A stretch of 64,000 bases of DNA from CAMXAS01 sp964442435. GTDB taxonomy: Bacteria; Bacteroidota; Bacteroidia; Bacteroidales; P3. Below are positions 32,817-42,227 of the stretch, one piece after another. The notes beneath the pieces are model-generated. The model had not been told where the DNA came from. It searched no databases and saw nothing but the letters and a program-made list of their open reading frames with translations. The stretch covers positions 60,068-124,067 of the forward strand of contig CAYTZG010000004.1 of NCBI GenBank assembly GCA_964442435.1. The letters run 5' to 3'. The first letter of the stretch is position 1. Every line of letters starts with the position of its first letter. The position numbers and the translations under genes were made by a program.

Positions 32817-34139
32817 TTATCTGTCATGCACGGCCATTTCGTAAACCTGCAGGAGATGTTTGGCGGCGTTTTCCCATTTGAGCCGATCCACCTCCTCGGC
32901 GCCGTAACGGCGGAACATGGCCGAAAGCGGCGGGTAGTGCAACAGCCCGTAGATGGCATCGGCCATGGCGTCCACATCCCAAAAGTCGATTTTGAGCGCG
33001 TGTTCGAGAATCTCGGATACGCCCGACTGCTTGGATATGACGACCGGCACGTTGGAGCGCATGGCCTCCAAGGGCGAAATACCGAAAGGCTCCGATACCG
33101 AAGGCATGACATAAACATCGCTCATGCGGAACATCCTATCCACCTCCGGGCCTTTGAGGAAGCCCGCGAAATGGAAATGCGAACCGAGTTGCAGGGCGGC
33201 CACCCGCTCCACGATGCGGTTGAACATATCGCCCGAACCGGCCATGACGAAATGCACGCTCGGGTCGCGCTGCAGAATCAGACGCGCGGCCTCTACGAAA
33301 TATTCCGGCCCTTTCTGATAGGTGACGCGGCCGAGGAACGTGACGATTTTGCGTTTGGGCGCGGCCTTGCCGCGTTTGGCGCGCGTAGCCACCGCCGGTT
33401 GCGCCATGGCCTCGGGCTCTGCGGCCGACGGTTCCACGGCGTTATAGACCGTATGCACCTTTTCGGCCGGAATGCCGTAACGGTGGATGACGATGTCGCG
33501 CGTATAGTTGCTGACCGTGATGATGCGGTCGGCCGCCAGCATACCGCGCCGTTCGATGTCGAACACGCGCGTGTTGACGTTCTCGCCCGTGCGGTCGAAT
33601 TCGGTGGCGTGCACGTGGATGACCAAGGGTTTGCCGCTTACGCGCTTGGCCGCGATACCGGCCATATAGGTAAGCCAGTCGTGGGCATGGATAACGTCGA
33701 ACTGCTGTTGGGAAGCCACCGTGGAAGCCACCATCGCGTAGCGTTCCACCTCTTCCATCAGGTTTTGTTTATACTGACCCGAAAACGTGAACCGGCGCTT
33801 GCCCGAAAACTCCCCCGCCTGCCGGCTGCCGCTTTCCGTGCGGTTGTGCAACGACAAATAGTCGTCCAGACCAACATACGGAATGAGGTTGGCGCCGATT
33901 TGGATATAGGTCAGGTTCTTCCACCACGATTCGTACATCGGGTGACGTAAATCCACCTCCACCTGGTCGGCCGACACCATGCGCGCCACGCCCTGGTCTT
34001 CGTCACCATACAGTTTGGGGGCCGTGAAGATGACCTCCACGCCCTGCGCAAGCAAGCCCCGGCACATACCGTAACACGCCGTTCCCAAACCGCCCGTGAT
34101 ATGGGGCGGGAATTCCCACCCGAACATCAATACTCTCAT
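32817..34139 (-). CDS. Family 4-type glycosyltransferase, glycogen-linked
   Basis: 440 residues with two Rossmann-like domains. MRVLMFGWEFPPHITGGLGT at the start resembles starch/glycogen synthase-type donors sites. DVIHAHDWLTYMAGIAAKR follows, and the C-terminal nucleotide-sugar site is FLGRVTYQKGPEYFVEAARL plus PSVSEPFGISPLEAM, the E-x7-E motif of GT-B retaining enzymes. Its place between debranching enzyme and GH57 suggests it elongates an alpha-glucan; the donor is not shown by the sequence. Its ATG overlaps the debranching gene's stop by 4 bases. Confidence 0.9.
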   Translation of the reverse strand: MRVLMFGWEFPPHITGGLGTACYGMCRGLLAQGVEVIFTAPKLYGDEDQGVARMVSADQVEVDLRHPMYESWWKNLTYIQIGANLIPYVGLDDYLSLHNRTESGSRQAGEFSGKRRFTFSGQYKQNLMEEVERYAMVASTVASQQQFDVIHAHDWLTYMAGIAAKRVSGKPLVIHVHATEFDRTGENVNTRVFDIERRGMLAADRIITVSNYTRDIVIHRYGIPAEKVHTVYNAVEPSAAEPEAMAQPAVATRAKRGKAAPKRKIVTFLGRVTYQKGPEYFVEAARLILQRDPSVHFVMAGSGDMFNRIVERVAALQLGSHFHFAGFLKGPEVDRMFRMSDVYVMPSVSEPFGISPLEAMRSNVPVVISKQSGVSEILEHALKIDFWDVDAMADAIYGLLHYPPLSAMFRRYGAEEVDRLKWENAAKHLLQVYEMAVHDR

Positions 34140-36106
34140 GACTGCAACATTTCATTGATTCGTAAAAGGGCGGCCACGCTCCACGCCTGCGAAACGGCGC
34201 CGCGCGGCGCATGCGGCGGGTTGCCGTCGTATATCTCGGACACGGTGCCCATGCAGAGTTCGCCCAAAGCCGGTTCGAACTGCTGCCATATCTTCTCCAG
34301 CATCGGCCGTGCCTGCTCGCCGTAAACGGCCATACAAGCCTCGGCAAACGGTTCCAACAGCCACACCCAAACGATGCCCTGATGGTAACGGGCGTCACGC
34401 GTGGGCTGGTCGCCTTCGTAAACGCCTTCGAAGCGGCTGTCCATCGGGGCCAACGTGCGCAAGCCGCGCGGCGTCAGCAGCACCTGCCGGACGTGTTCCA
34501 CCACCAACTGGCAGATTTTATTGCTGATGGCCTTATACGGCAAGGCGGCCGCGATGATTTGATTGGGACGGAGCGAGAAGTCGCCCTGACCGTCCGACAC
34601 CACATCGGCCAAATAGCCGTATTGCTTGCTCCAGAAAGCGGCCTTGAAACGCTCGGGGAACTCGGCCATCGGCTGTTCCCAACGCGCCAGAAATCCGGCC
34701 GCGCCCGCCGCATCGTATTGTTTGAGACTGTCGGCAATGAAACAGAGGGCGTTGTACCAAAGCGCGTTGATTTCGACGGGGGCACCGGCGCGCGGCGTTA
34801 TCGGACGGCCGTCCACCACCGCATCCATCCATGTCAGCGCCTTGCCCGGCTGGGCGGCATACACCAGGCCGTCTTGGCCAAGACCGATGCCCGCATGGCT
34901 GCCCGAAGCGAAACCGTCCACAACGGCCATGACCGCCGCGCCGTACTTTTGCCAAATGCGCGGCCGCTCTTGTTCCGACACGGCCATCATGTAGCGTTGA
35001 ACGGCATGGACGAACCACAGCGGCGCGTCCACCGAATTGTAGGCGGCCTCGTTGCCCGTGCCCACATTGGGGAACAACGCGCCCTGCCGGTCGGCCAGCA
35101 TACCGTCCAAAACGGCTTCGGCCGTCTCGAACCGCTTGGTGGATAACGTGAGCCCCGGCAACGCGATGAACGTATCGCGCCCCCACGGCCCGAACCAAGG
35201 ATAGCCCGCCATAATCTGCGTCCGGCCCTGCCGCCGCACGATAAGGTCGGCCGCCGCATTCTCCAGGCAATGCAACGCACTGTCGGCCGGCTGCGCCTGC
35301 CGCCGGCCCTCTTCGAAGGCCTTGGCGAAATCGTGCAAGGTAGGCTGCTCACCGAACGAAGTCACACCGGCCGTCACATAGACCGTTTCGCCCACCTGTA
35401 TCGGCATACGGAACAGGCCGGGCGTAAACCAATCTTCCTTGAACGGATAGCCGCGTTGCTCCTCCTGCCAATACGTGATATCGTAGTACCAGTCCGGCCT
35501 TTCCTCAAAGCCGAGCCCGTGCATTCCCTCGATGAACAAATCCGAATAATCGTCGTAGAGCCGCAATTTGATGCCGGACGGCAGAATCTGCACCTGCTCG
35601 CAGGCCTTGGCCGGCCGCCGCAACACCTCGTGCTGGCGGCGGAACACGCAGAACGGCTTTAATTCCAAAATGGTGGGCGAATGCGCCTCTTCCAACGTAT
35701 AGGCGATAAAAAGCCGGTTGAGCCGCTTGTGCATCAGCAATTCCTTGCGCAACAACACGCCCCCCACGCGATACCACCAGCACGGATGCGGCATCAGTGC
35801 GAATTTTTCCAGATACTTGTGCCCTTTGGGTTCATAGACATCGCCATAGCGCGTCACGCCGAGATGGAACGCCTTGCCGTGCTGACGGACGGTTTCCTGC
35901 ATCTGCGCGAGCAACACATAGTTGTCTTGCCCCAGATTCGGTTGCGGCGCCACATACAGCCCGTGGTACTTGCGCGTATGGCAACCCGCCACCGTGGAGG
36001 ACGCATAGCAGCCGTCCTCGCCCGTACAGAGCCATTCCCGTTGCAGGGAGCCGGACAGATTGGCCAACTGTATTTTATCCAAAGACAGGTCGAAATGCTG
36101 TTTCAT
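34136..36106 (-). CDS. Glycogen debranching enzyme (amylo-alpha-1,6-glucosidase, GH133-like)
   Basis: 656 residues. The N-terminal GDE_N domain has SLQREWLCTGEDGCYASST and AGCHTRKYHGLYVAP. The C-terminal (alpha/alpha)6 domain from about residue 270 has MAGYPWFGPWGRDTFIALPG, NSVDAPLWFVHAV and YHQGIVWVWLLEPFAEA. It hydrolyses alpha-1,6 branch points in glycogen in the cytoplasm. It is the first of four glycan genes and lies 37 bases downstream of the ABC ATPase. Confidence 0.94.
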   Translation of the reverse strand: MKQHFDLSLDKIQLANLSGSLQREWLCTGEDGCYASSTVAGCHTRKYHGLYVAPQPNLGQDNYVLLAQMQETVRQHGKAFHLGVTRYGDVYEPKGHKYLEKFALMPHPCWWYRVGGVLLRKELLMHKRLNRLFIAYTLEEAHSPTILELKPFCVFRRQHEVLRRPAKACEQVQILPSGIKLRLYDDYSDLFIEGMHGLGFEERPDWYYDITYWQEEQRGYPFKEDWFTPGLFRMPIQVGETVYVTAGVTSFGEQPTLHDFAKAFEEGRRQAQPADSALHCLENAAADLIVRRQGRTQIMAGYPWFGPWGRDTFIALPGLTLSTKRFETAEAVLDGMLADRQGALFPNVGTGNEAAYNSVDAPLWFVHAVQRYMMAVSEQERPRIWQKYGAAVMAVVDGFASGSHAGIGLGQDGLVYAAQPGKALTWMDAVVDGRPITPRAGAPVEINALWYNALCFIADSLKQYDAAGAAGFLARWEQPMAEFPERFKAAFWSKQYGYLADVVSDGQGDFSLRPNQIIAAALPYKAISNKICQLVVEHVRQVLLTPRGLRTLAPMDSRFEGVYEGDQPTRDARYHQGIVWVWLLEPFAEACMAVYGEQARPMLEKIWQQFEPALGELCMGTVSEIYDGNPPHAPRGAVSQAWSVAALLRINEMLQS

Positions 36107-36143
36107 ATAATGGGATTTTTATCGCTAAAAACTGTTTTATCTT

Positions 36144-36830
36144 CTAAAAAGCTTCTTCTTGTATCCGGCCGTCCGCACACATAAGGATTCGGGACGGGAA
36201 TTTGCTGATCATCAGAAAGTCGTGCGTGGCCAACAGGACGGCGCAACCGCCCTTGCTGATTTCCACCAGCAGTTTCATGATTTCCTCCGACGTGCCGGGG
36301 TCTAAGTTCCCCGTCGGCTCGTCGGCCAAAATCAGCTCCGGATTGTTGAGCAAAGCCCGTGCGATGGCCACGCGTTGCTGTTCGCCGCCCGAAAGCCGGT
36401 ACGGCATTTTGTAGGCCTGCGTCTTGAGTCCGACCTTGTCCAGCACCTCTTCGATGCGCTGTTCCATCGCATCCTTGTCTTTCCAGGCCGTGGCCTTGAG
36501 CACGAACATCAGGTTGTCGTGGATGTTGCGGTCCATGAGCAGTTGAAAATCCTGAAACACGATGCCGATTTGACGCCGCAGATACGGAATTTCCTTGTCG
36601 CGCAAAGTTTCCAAGCGGTAACCGCAGACTTCCACCTCGCCCGCCTGTACCGGAAGGTCGGCATAGAGTGTCCGCAAAAGCGAACTCTTGCCCGTGCCGG
36701 TCTTGCCGATGAGATAGACGAATTCGCCGCGCCGCATCGACAGGTTGACCTGCGACAGAATCAGATAGTTTTTTTGATAGACGTCCAACTGCCGGACATC
36801 GATTACGTTATCGGAACTGGTTTCCATCAT
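36144..36830 (-). CDS. FtsE-like ABC transporter ATPase
   Basis: 228 residues, a single ABC domain: Walker A GKTGTGKSSLLR near residues 42-53, Q-loop VFQDFQLL, signature LSGGEQQRVAIARAL, Walker B ELILADEPTGNLD, H-loop ATHD. YADLPVQAGEV and the MDRNIHDNL segment resemble FtsE, which with FtsX controls septal peptidoglycan hydrolases. No FtsX or other permease is next to it, so FtsE is the best but not the only reading. It precedes the glycogen genes on the same strand. Confidence 0.82.
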   Translation of the reverse strand: MMETSSDNVIDVRQLDVYQKNYLILSQVNLSMRRGEFVYLIGKTGTGKSSLLRTLYADLPVQAGEVEVCGYRLETLRDKEIPYLRRQIGIVFQDFQLLMDRNIHDNLMFVLKATAWKDKDAMEQRIEEVLDKVGLKTQAYKMPYRLSGGEQQRVAIARALLNNPELILADEPTGNLDPGTSEEIMKLLVEISKGGCAVLLATHDFLMISKFPSRILMCADGRIQEEAF

Positions 36831-36849
36831 GTCTGCTTCGCTATATCAG

Positions 36850-39390
36850 TTATTCGCCCATGCCCATGGCGGCCTTGATGGCCTCTACATCGGCCTTCAG
36901 GGATTCCACTTCGGTTTTAAGCCGGTCTATTTCGGCGGCCTGCGTTTGGACGGTTTGTTCCAAACGTTGCGTATATTGCCACAAGACGGGCAACAGGCCG
37001 GTATAATTGAGGCTCTTGATACCCTTTCGGTCCGTTTGCACGAGGTGCGGGAAATAGGCTTCCACTTCCTGTGCGATAAAGCCGAACTGCAAGGTCTGTT
37101 TCTCATCGGCCTTGAAACGATAGCGTACAGGCTGCAAAGCCTGCAAGACCGAGAAATCGGCGTCCAAAGGTTGGATATCGGTTTTCAGCGTACTGTCGGA
37201 ATAGGTTCCGGTGCCATTGCAATAAACGGTTCCCGGCACCCGCAACTCTCCTTTTTCCGAAAGTTCCAACGCATTCTTACGATTCGGTGTAGCCGCGGAC
37301 GAACCGACCCCCACGACCAAGGCCATCGCACTGCCGTCCACAAAATTGTTCGCCGCCGCATTGTACCGCCCAAATATCACGCCGCGATCCGCCCCTCCAT
37401 TTTTCAGGCCATAACCAAACACTACCGGCCCAAATCCATCCGTAGTCTGCGCGAACGGCAGGGTTATCTCATTCTTGTTCCCTATACACATACCCATCCA
37501 CTGCACATTGCCCATCTCTATTGTATTGGATTGTCCTATCGCGATGCTTCCACTTCCTTTCAGGGTATTTTTGCCCCCCAAACTAATGGTCAACTCGCTA
37601 TCCTCCGTCTTTAGCTCCTTACCTATCAAAATATTGCCTTGTGCCGGAAATATCCCAGAACTAGGATAGGTTTCGTTAAGCGAACCGATGATAACATTAT
37701 CCCCACCGAGTCCGTCCTTAGTCCGCTGGCTGTTATTGCCAATTCCCAACACAATGTTATTCTTTTCATCCTCGTCAATCTTGTTGTTCTGACCGATGGC
37801 AATCGCGCCATCAGCCCAATTGACCACATTATATCCCAAACCGATGCCCCGCTCTCCTTTAACGAGAAATGTCGGCGCGCTCAAATTCTCGGAATAACCG
37901 ACGCCTATACCGATGGCACTCTCGCCGGATACCTTGAGATTCGTTCCCAAAGCCAAGGCTTTTGCAGCATCCGCCCGTACATTCCGCCCGAAAACCATGG
38001 TATTTCCCGCCACCGCTTTGGCATCCCGTCCTATGGCCACATTATCCGATTCATTCGCATCTGCGTTCGTCCCCAAAGCGATGGAGCCTTCCGCCAAGTT
38101 ATCGACATGCCATAAGCCGGACATATCCTGATCGAACTTTCCCATGCGCAACGCGCCTTTGCCGCTATGCCAATACAAATGATTGCCGGCCGTCCAATCC
38201 ACATTGTCGGTAAAACCGTCCGATGCATCGCCGGACAAAAGGAACGAACCGCCCTGCATATGGAAGCGGGCTTTAGGCGTATCGCCGGTACCGACCCCCA
38301 CCAACACGTTTTTGTCCTGCTCATCCTTTGTATATATATAATAGGCATCCCCCTCTATCCGGGAGTCCCAAGCCGCATGCCCGCCACCGAAATTCAAGAC
38401 GGGCTTATCCTTTTGGGTACTGTCGATGGTAACCCCTTCCCCCAACACATACGGACGGCTTTTACTGTCCGCGCCGCCTACCCATACGTTGTACTTAGGC
38501 AAATCGCTATACTGAAGGTTATTGTCACCCGACACACGCGCGTTAATCTCTACATTGCCCTCCAAACGCGTTGATTCCCGACTGACGAACTCGACCCCAT
38601 CGACATAGATGTCACCGGTCATGTCATCGTAATACATGTCAGCCGTTTTCAACTCCTTGTTCAGTTTATCCCAATAAACGAACCCCATGTCATCACAATC
38701 CGGGCAATCCACGCCGCCTCCGCCGCCACCGCCGCCGGAACGCCAACCCAACGTACCGTTGCCGTCCGTCAACGTCAAGACCTCGCCTTCCTTTCCGCGT
38801 GTCGTCGGAAACGCATAGTCCTCACCGCCGGCAAAAGAGAATATGATTTTATCGTTGTATTGATAGATGTTGGAATTAACCAATCCCCTTTTTTCAACAT
38901 CGTATTTGGGCAAATAACCATCATCCAAATCGAATTCCACACCCGCGCCGCCGGCATAGAGCGCATAAGGTACCGCAAGCAGTTCGGACGCCCCCATCAT
39001 CGTATAGCCGTTGTCATCGGCCTGGATTTCCACCTGCGCGTATATCGGACTGTTCGCCCAAGGCACCTCGGCCAAACTGCCGCGGCCCGCATTGGAAACC
39101 AGACCGCGCCCGATTTCCAACTGCAACAGCCCGAAAGCATCGGTCGCCTTATCGGTATGCGTTTCCTGATAGAGAATCGTGCCGGCCGGTGAACCCTGCC
39201 GCAACGTAATCCGAACGGCCAAACCCGCCCGTTCCACCATCGGCTCGCCTTCCACATCGCGTAGCACCGCCTGGTATTTAATGGCGGCCGGTACGCCTTC
39301 CGCCCGCAGGACGCAGTTCCCTACGCCAAACAGACACAACAATCCGACACACAACCACCTCAGCCAATTTCTTCCAATTCGTTTCTCCAT
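36850..39390 (-). CDS. Exported fibre-like protein with YadA-type head repeats and C-terminal S74 chaperone domain
   Basis: 846 residues from the ATG at 39390 (a GTG four codons upstream is in frame). A signal peptide (residues ~8-27) is followed by IKYQAVLRDVEGEP, a domain common in Bacteroidota fibre-like proteins. Eight Gly codons at 38713-38736 precede CPDCDD. Residues ~430-600 carry head-type repeats (GSIALGTNADA, NVAIGRDAKA, ALALGTNLKV, IAIGQNN, NIVLGIGNN). Near residue 730 SDSTLKTDIQPL begins a Peptidase_S74 intramolecular chaperone domain, ending in a coiled coil. The repeat region is visibly lower in GC than its neighbours. Confidence 0.85.
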   Translation of the reverse strand: MEKRIGRNWLRWLCVGLLCLFGVGNCVLRAEGVPAAIKYQAVLRDVEGEPMVERAGLAVRITLRQGSPAGTILYQETHTDKATDAFGLLQLEIGRGLVSNAGRGSLAEVPWANSPIYAQVEIQADDNGYTMMGASELLAVPYALYAGGAGVEFDLDDGYLPKYDVEKRGLVNSNIYQYNDKIIFSFAGGEDYAFPTTRGKEGEVLTLTDGNGTLGWRSGGGGGGGGVDCPDCDDMGFVYWDKLNKELKTADMYYDDMTGDIYVDGVEFVSRESTRLEGNVEINARVSGDNNLQYSDLPKYNVWVGGADSKSRPYVLGEGVTIDSTQKDKPVLNFGGGHAAWDSRIEGDAYYIYTKDEQDKNVLVGVGTGDTPKARFHMQGGSFLLSGDASDGFTDNVDWTAGNHLYWHSGKGALRMGKFDQDMSGLWHVDNLAEGSIALGTNADANESDNVAIGRDAKAVAGNTMVFGRNVRADAAKALALGTNLKVSGESAIGIGVGYSENLSAPTFLVKGERGIGLGYNVVNWADGAIAIGQNNKIDEDEKNNIVLGIGNNSQRTKDGLGGDNVIIGSLNETYPSSGIFPAQGNILIGKELKTEDSELTISLGGKNTLKGSGSIAIGQSNTIEMGNVQWMGMCIGNKNEITLPFAQTTDGFGPVVFGYGLKNGGADRGVIFGRYNAAANNFVDGSAMALVVGVGSSAATPNRKNALELSEKGELRVPGTVYCNGTGTYSDSTLKTDIQPLDADFSVLQALQPVRYRFKADEKQTLQFGFIAQEVEAYFPHLVQTDRKGIKSLNYTGLLPVLWQYTQRLEQTVQTQAAEIDRLKTEVESLKADVEAIKAAMGMGE

Positions 39391-39428
39391 ATCCGTAACC
39401 ACCGTTAAAATGAGAAAAAATATCGCTT

Positions 39429-40049
39429 TTAATTTTTGATAATCTTATACGTTTTGACGCGGACCGTCTCCGTTTGGCGCGCGACGCCCTCCGGTGCCAA
39501 ACGCAACGTCAGGCCCAGCAGATAGGTGCCGGCCGGATAAGCCGACAAATCCAACGTTTCCTGCCATGGCAACCGCCCGGCCGAGCCGCGGTACAGCCGC
39601 CGGCCTTGCATATCCGTCAACACGATATCCGCCACGACGCCGGCCGGACCTACCGGATTGAGCACGACCTGCAACGGCCCTTGCGTCGGGTTCGGATAAC
39701 AGATGATTTCCACCATTTGTTCCGCCTCCACCGCCAAAGGCGTCCAGGCCGTATCCATGTCGATGGTATCGCGGATAAACCCTTTGCCCTGTAAAAAGCC
39801 TTGGCTTATAATCTTTTTGGAGCCCGCATAGGTCTCGCCGATGGGCTCGCCTATCGTCCACGTCATCAGGCAGGGTTCGCCGCCCGTTCCCAATGTCTGA
39901 CGCTGAGCCTCGCCCCCGGAAGACAATACCTCCCGTTCTATCGTCTGGGCGGAAAGCAAGCCGAATGAACCGGCCAACCCCACGAGGACGACCGGCAGCC
40001 ACAAGCCTCCTTTGCGCCCCAAAACGCGCTGTCCGTGTTGTTTTTCCAT
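39429..40049 (-). CDS. Small T9SS cargo protein with C-terminal sorting domain
   Basis: 206 residues. The signal sequence spans residues ~14-35 (LWLPVVLVGLAGSFGLLSAQ). The middle has WTIGEPIGETYAG and IISQGFLQG, seen in short Bacteroidota surface proteins. From about residue 115, IICYPNPTQGPLQVVLNP begins a type A sorting domain that ends YPAGTYLLGL and KTYKIIKN. Such domains are recognised by the T9SS and removed at the cell surface. It lies 38 bases before the S74 protein, on the same strand. Confidence 0.85.
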   Translation of the reverse strand: MEKQHGQRVLGRKGGLWLPVVLVGLAGSFGLLSAQTIEREVLSSGGEAQRQTLGTGGEPCLMTWTIGEPIGETYAGSKKIISQGFLQGKGFIRDTIDMDTAWTPLAVEAEQMVEIICYPNPTQGPLQVVLNPVGPAGVVADIVLTDMQGRRLYRGSAGRLPWQETLDLSAYPAGTYLLGLTLRLAPEGVARQTETVRVKTYKIIKN

Positions 40050-40098
40050 ACTTATAGAATAACCTGCGAATTTAAGATTTTTTTAGCAAAACGACAAA

Positions 40099-40128
40099 TT
40101 GTATTTCCGTAAAAATTTCGTACTTTTG
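40099..40128 (+). promoter_or_regulatory. Promoter for tig-clpP-lepB
   Basis: TTG at 40099-40101 and TACTTTTG at 40121-40128 are 19 bases apart, matching both consensus halves, and lie 28 bases before the tig ATG. Confidence 0.8.
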
Positions 40129-40156
40129 CCCCCTTGATTGAAAAATTAGGTTTCAC

Positions 40157-41533
40157 ATGAATATCAGCAGAGAAAACGCAACGCAGCACAACGCTTACAT
40201 CAAAATCGAGCTGGAACCGGCCGATTATCAGACGGCCGTGGCCGATGAACTCAAAGCGTACCGCAAGAAAGTACAACTGAACGGTTTCCGCGCGGGCATG
40301 GTGCCGGCCGGACTGGTCAAGAAAATGTACGGTAAAGCCATTTTGGCCGAAGAAGTCAACAAGATTATTTCCAACAAGTTGCAGCAATATATCGCGGACG
40401 AGAAATTGGATATTTTGGGTCAGCCCATTTCGGCCAGGGACGAAGAGACGGTGGCGGATTTCGAAAACCCCGACAAATTCGTGTTCTGGTTTGAAATCGG
40501 CCTCGCGCCCGAATTCAAACTGGATCTCGGCAAACTGACGGCCACGCGCTATCAGATCAAAATCGACGACGCGATGGTGGACAAATACGCGGACGACATC
40601 CGTCGCCGCTACGGTCAGCTGACGAGCCCCGAAAAGGCGGCCGAAGAAGACCTGTTGGGCGGGGAACTCGTCCAGCTCGGCGAAGACGGCAACCTGAAGG
40701 AAGGCGGCCTAAACACCAAGACGTCGATTGCCATCAACACGCTCGGTCTGAAGACGATTCAAAAGAAATTCATCGGCAAGTCGGTGGGTGACGCCGTGGA
40801 TTTCCCGGTTCAGAAAGCGTTCAAGAACGCGACCGACCTCGCCGCCATGCTGCATATCTCGAAAGAGGAGGCCGAAAAGTTGGAAGGCGACTTCCGCTTT
40901 ACGATTGAAAGCGTCAGCCACATCGAACCGGCCGAACTGAACGAAGACTTATACAAAAAGGTTTATCCCTCGGCCGACATCAAGGACGAAGCCGGTTTCA
41001 AGGACGCCATCCGCAATGAGGCCAAACAGTTCTACAGCCGCGACACCGACCGCAAGTTCATGAACGACGTCATCGACCTGCTTGTGGAAAAAACGGAAAT
41101 GGCGTTGCCCGAAGAATTCCTGAAACGCTGGATTCTGCAAGGCGACACGAACCGCAAGCCGGGCGAGGCCGCGCTGACGCCGGAAATCGTGGAAAAGGAA
41201 TTCCCGATGTACGCCAACTCCATCAAATGGCAGTTGATTGAAAGCCGTCTGATCAAGGACAACAACATCGACATCAAGCCGGAAGACCTGCGGGCGTTCT
41301 ACCGCGAACGCGTGCTCTCGCAATACTTCCCGGTACAGACGCAGGACGAGGAGACGAACAAGCGCATCGACCGCGTCATCGACAGCATGATGCAGAACCA
41401 GGAGGAAATCAAGCGCGTTTACGACGCCATGATGGACGAAAAGATGATCGCGCTCTTCCTCGAAAAGGTCAAACAGAACGACAAGGCGGTTTCGTATGAC
41501 GAATTCGTCGCGTTGTTGAACCCCGGTAAATAA
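40157..41533 (+). CDS. tig: Trigger factor
   Basis: 458 residues. The N-terminal ribosome-binding domain has LNGFRAGMVPAGLVKKMYG, the Bacteroidota form of the GFRxGxxP loop. The middle (residues ~155-245) aligns with the FKBP-like domain but is poorly conserved, and the C-terminal part is the long helical chaperone arm. It shields nascent chains at the ribosomal exit. It is followed 2 bases later by clpP. Confidence 0.92.
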   Translation: MNISRENATQHNAYIKIELEPADYQTAVADELKAYRKKVQLNGFRAGMVPAGLVKKMYGKAILAEEVNKIISNKLQQYIADEKLDILGQPISARDEETVADFENPDKFVFWFEIGLAPEFKLDLGKLTATRYQIKIDDAMVDKYADDIRRRYGQLTSPEKAAEEDLLGGELVQLGEDGNLKEGGLNTKTSIAINTLGLKTIQKKFIGKSVGDAVDFPVQKAFKNATDLAAMLHISKEEAEKLEGDFRFTIESVSHIEPAELNEDLYKKVYPSADIKDEAGFKDAIRNEAKQFYSRDTDRKFMNDVIDLLVEKTEMALPEEFLKRWILQGDTNRKPGEAALTPEIVEKEFPMYANSIKWQLIESRLIKDNNIDIKPEDLRAFYRERVLSQYFPVQTQDEETNKRIDRVIDSMMQNQEEIKRVYDAMMDEKMIALFLEKVKQNDKAVSYDEFVALLNPGK

Positions 41534-41535
41534 TT

Positions 41536-42222
41536 ATGGATTACAACGAATTTAGAAAATACGCCATCGGCCACCGCGGCATCAACAGTTTGACGTTCGA
41601 TGCCGTGACGGCCGCGCAGGCCAAAGCCTATTACGTTTCGCCGACGATTATCGAGGAACGCCAATTGAACGTGGCGCAGATGGACGTTTTCTCGCGCCTG
41701 ATGATGGACCGCATCATTTTCCTCGGCGTGCCCATCGACGACCAGGTGGCCAACATCATCCAGGCGCAGTTGCTGTTTCTGGATTCGGTGGATTCGCAGA
41801 AAGACATCCAGATTTACCTCAACACGCCGGGCGGTTCGGTATATGCGGGCTTGGGCATCTACGACACGATGCAGTACGTTTCGCCGGACGTGGCCACGAT
41901 TTGTACGGGCATGGCCGCCTCCATGGGCGCGGTATTGCTCTGCGCCGGTCAGAAAGGCAAACGCACGGCCCTGCCGCACGCGCGCATTCTGATTCACCAG
42001 CCGATGGGCGGTGCCGAAGGCCAGGCCTCGGACATCGAAATCACGGCGCGGGAGATTCTGAAACTGAAGAAGGAACTTTACGATATTCTGGCACAGCACA
42101 GCGGTCAGGCCTACGACAAGATTTATCAGGATGCCGACCGGGATTACTGGATGACGGCGGAGGAAGCCTTGGCCTACGGCATGATTGACGAAGTACTGGC
42201 CAAATCGGATAAGAAAGCCTGA
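41536..42222 (+). CDS. clpP: ATP-dependent Clp protease proteolytic subunit
   Basis: 228 residues. The catalytic triad members visible are Ser129 in GMAASMGAV and His154 in ILIHQP, with an Asp about residue 203 in the DRDYWM segment. DRIIFLGVPIDDQVAN and NTPGGSVYAGLGIYD are family landmarks. The N-terminus (residues 1-40) is longer than in E. coli, as is usual in Bacteroidota. The expected partner clpX does not follow; lepB does, 5 bases later. Confidence 0.96.
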   Translation: MDYNEFRKYAIGHRGINSLTFDAVTAAQAKAYYVSPTIIEERQLNVAQMDVFSRLMMDRIIFLGVPIDDQVANIIQAQLLFLDSVDSQKDIQIYLNTPGGSVYAGLGIYDTMQYVSPDVATICTGMAASMGAVLLCAGQKGKRTALPHARILIHQPMGGAEGQASDIEITAREILKLKKELYDILAQHSGQAYDKIYQDADRDYWMTAEEALAYGMIDEVLAKSDKKA

Positions 42223-42227
42223 TTTCC

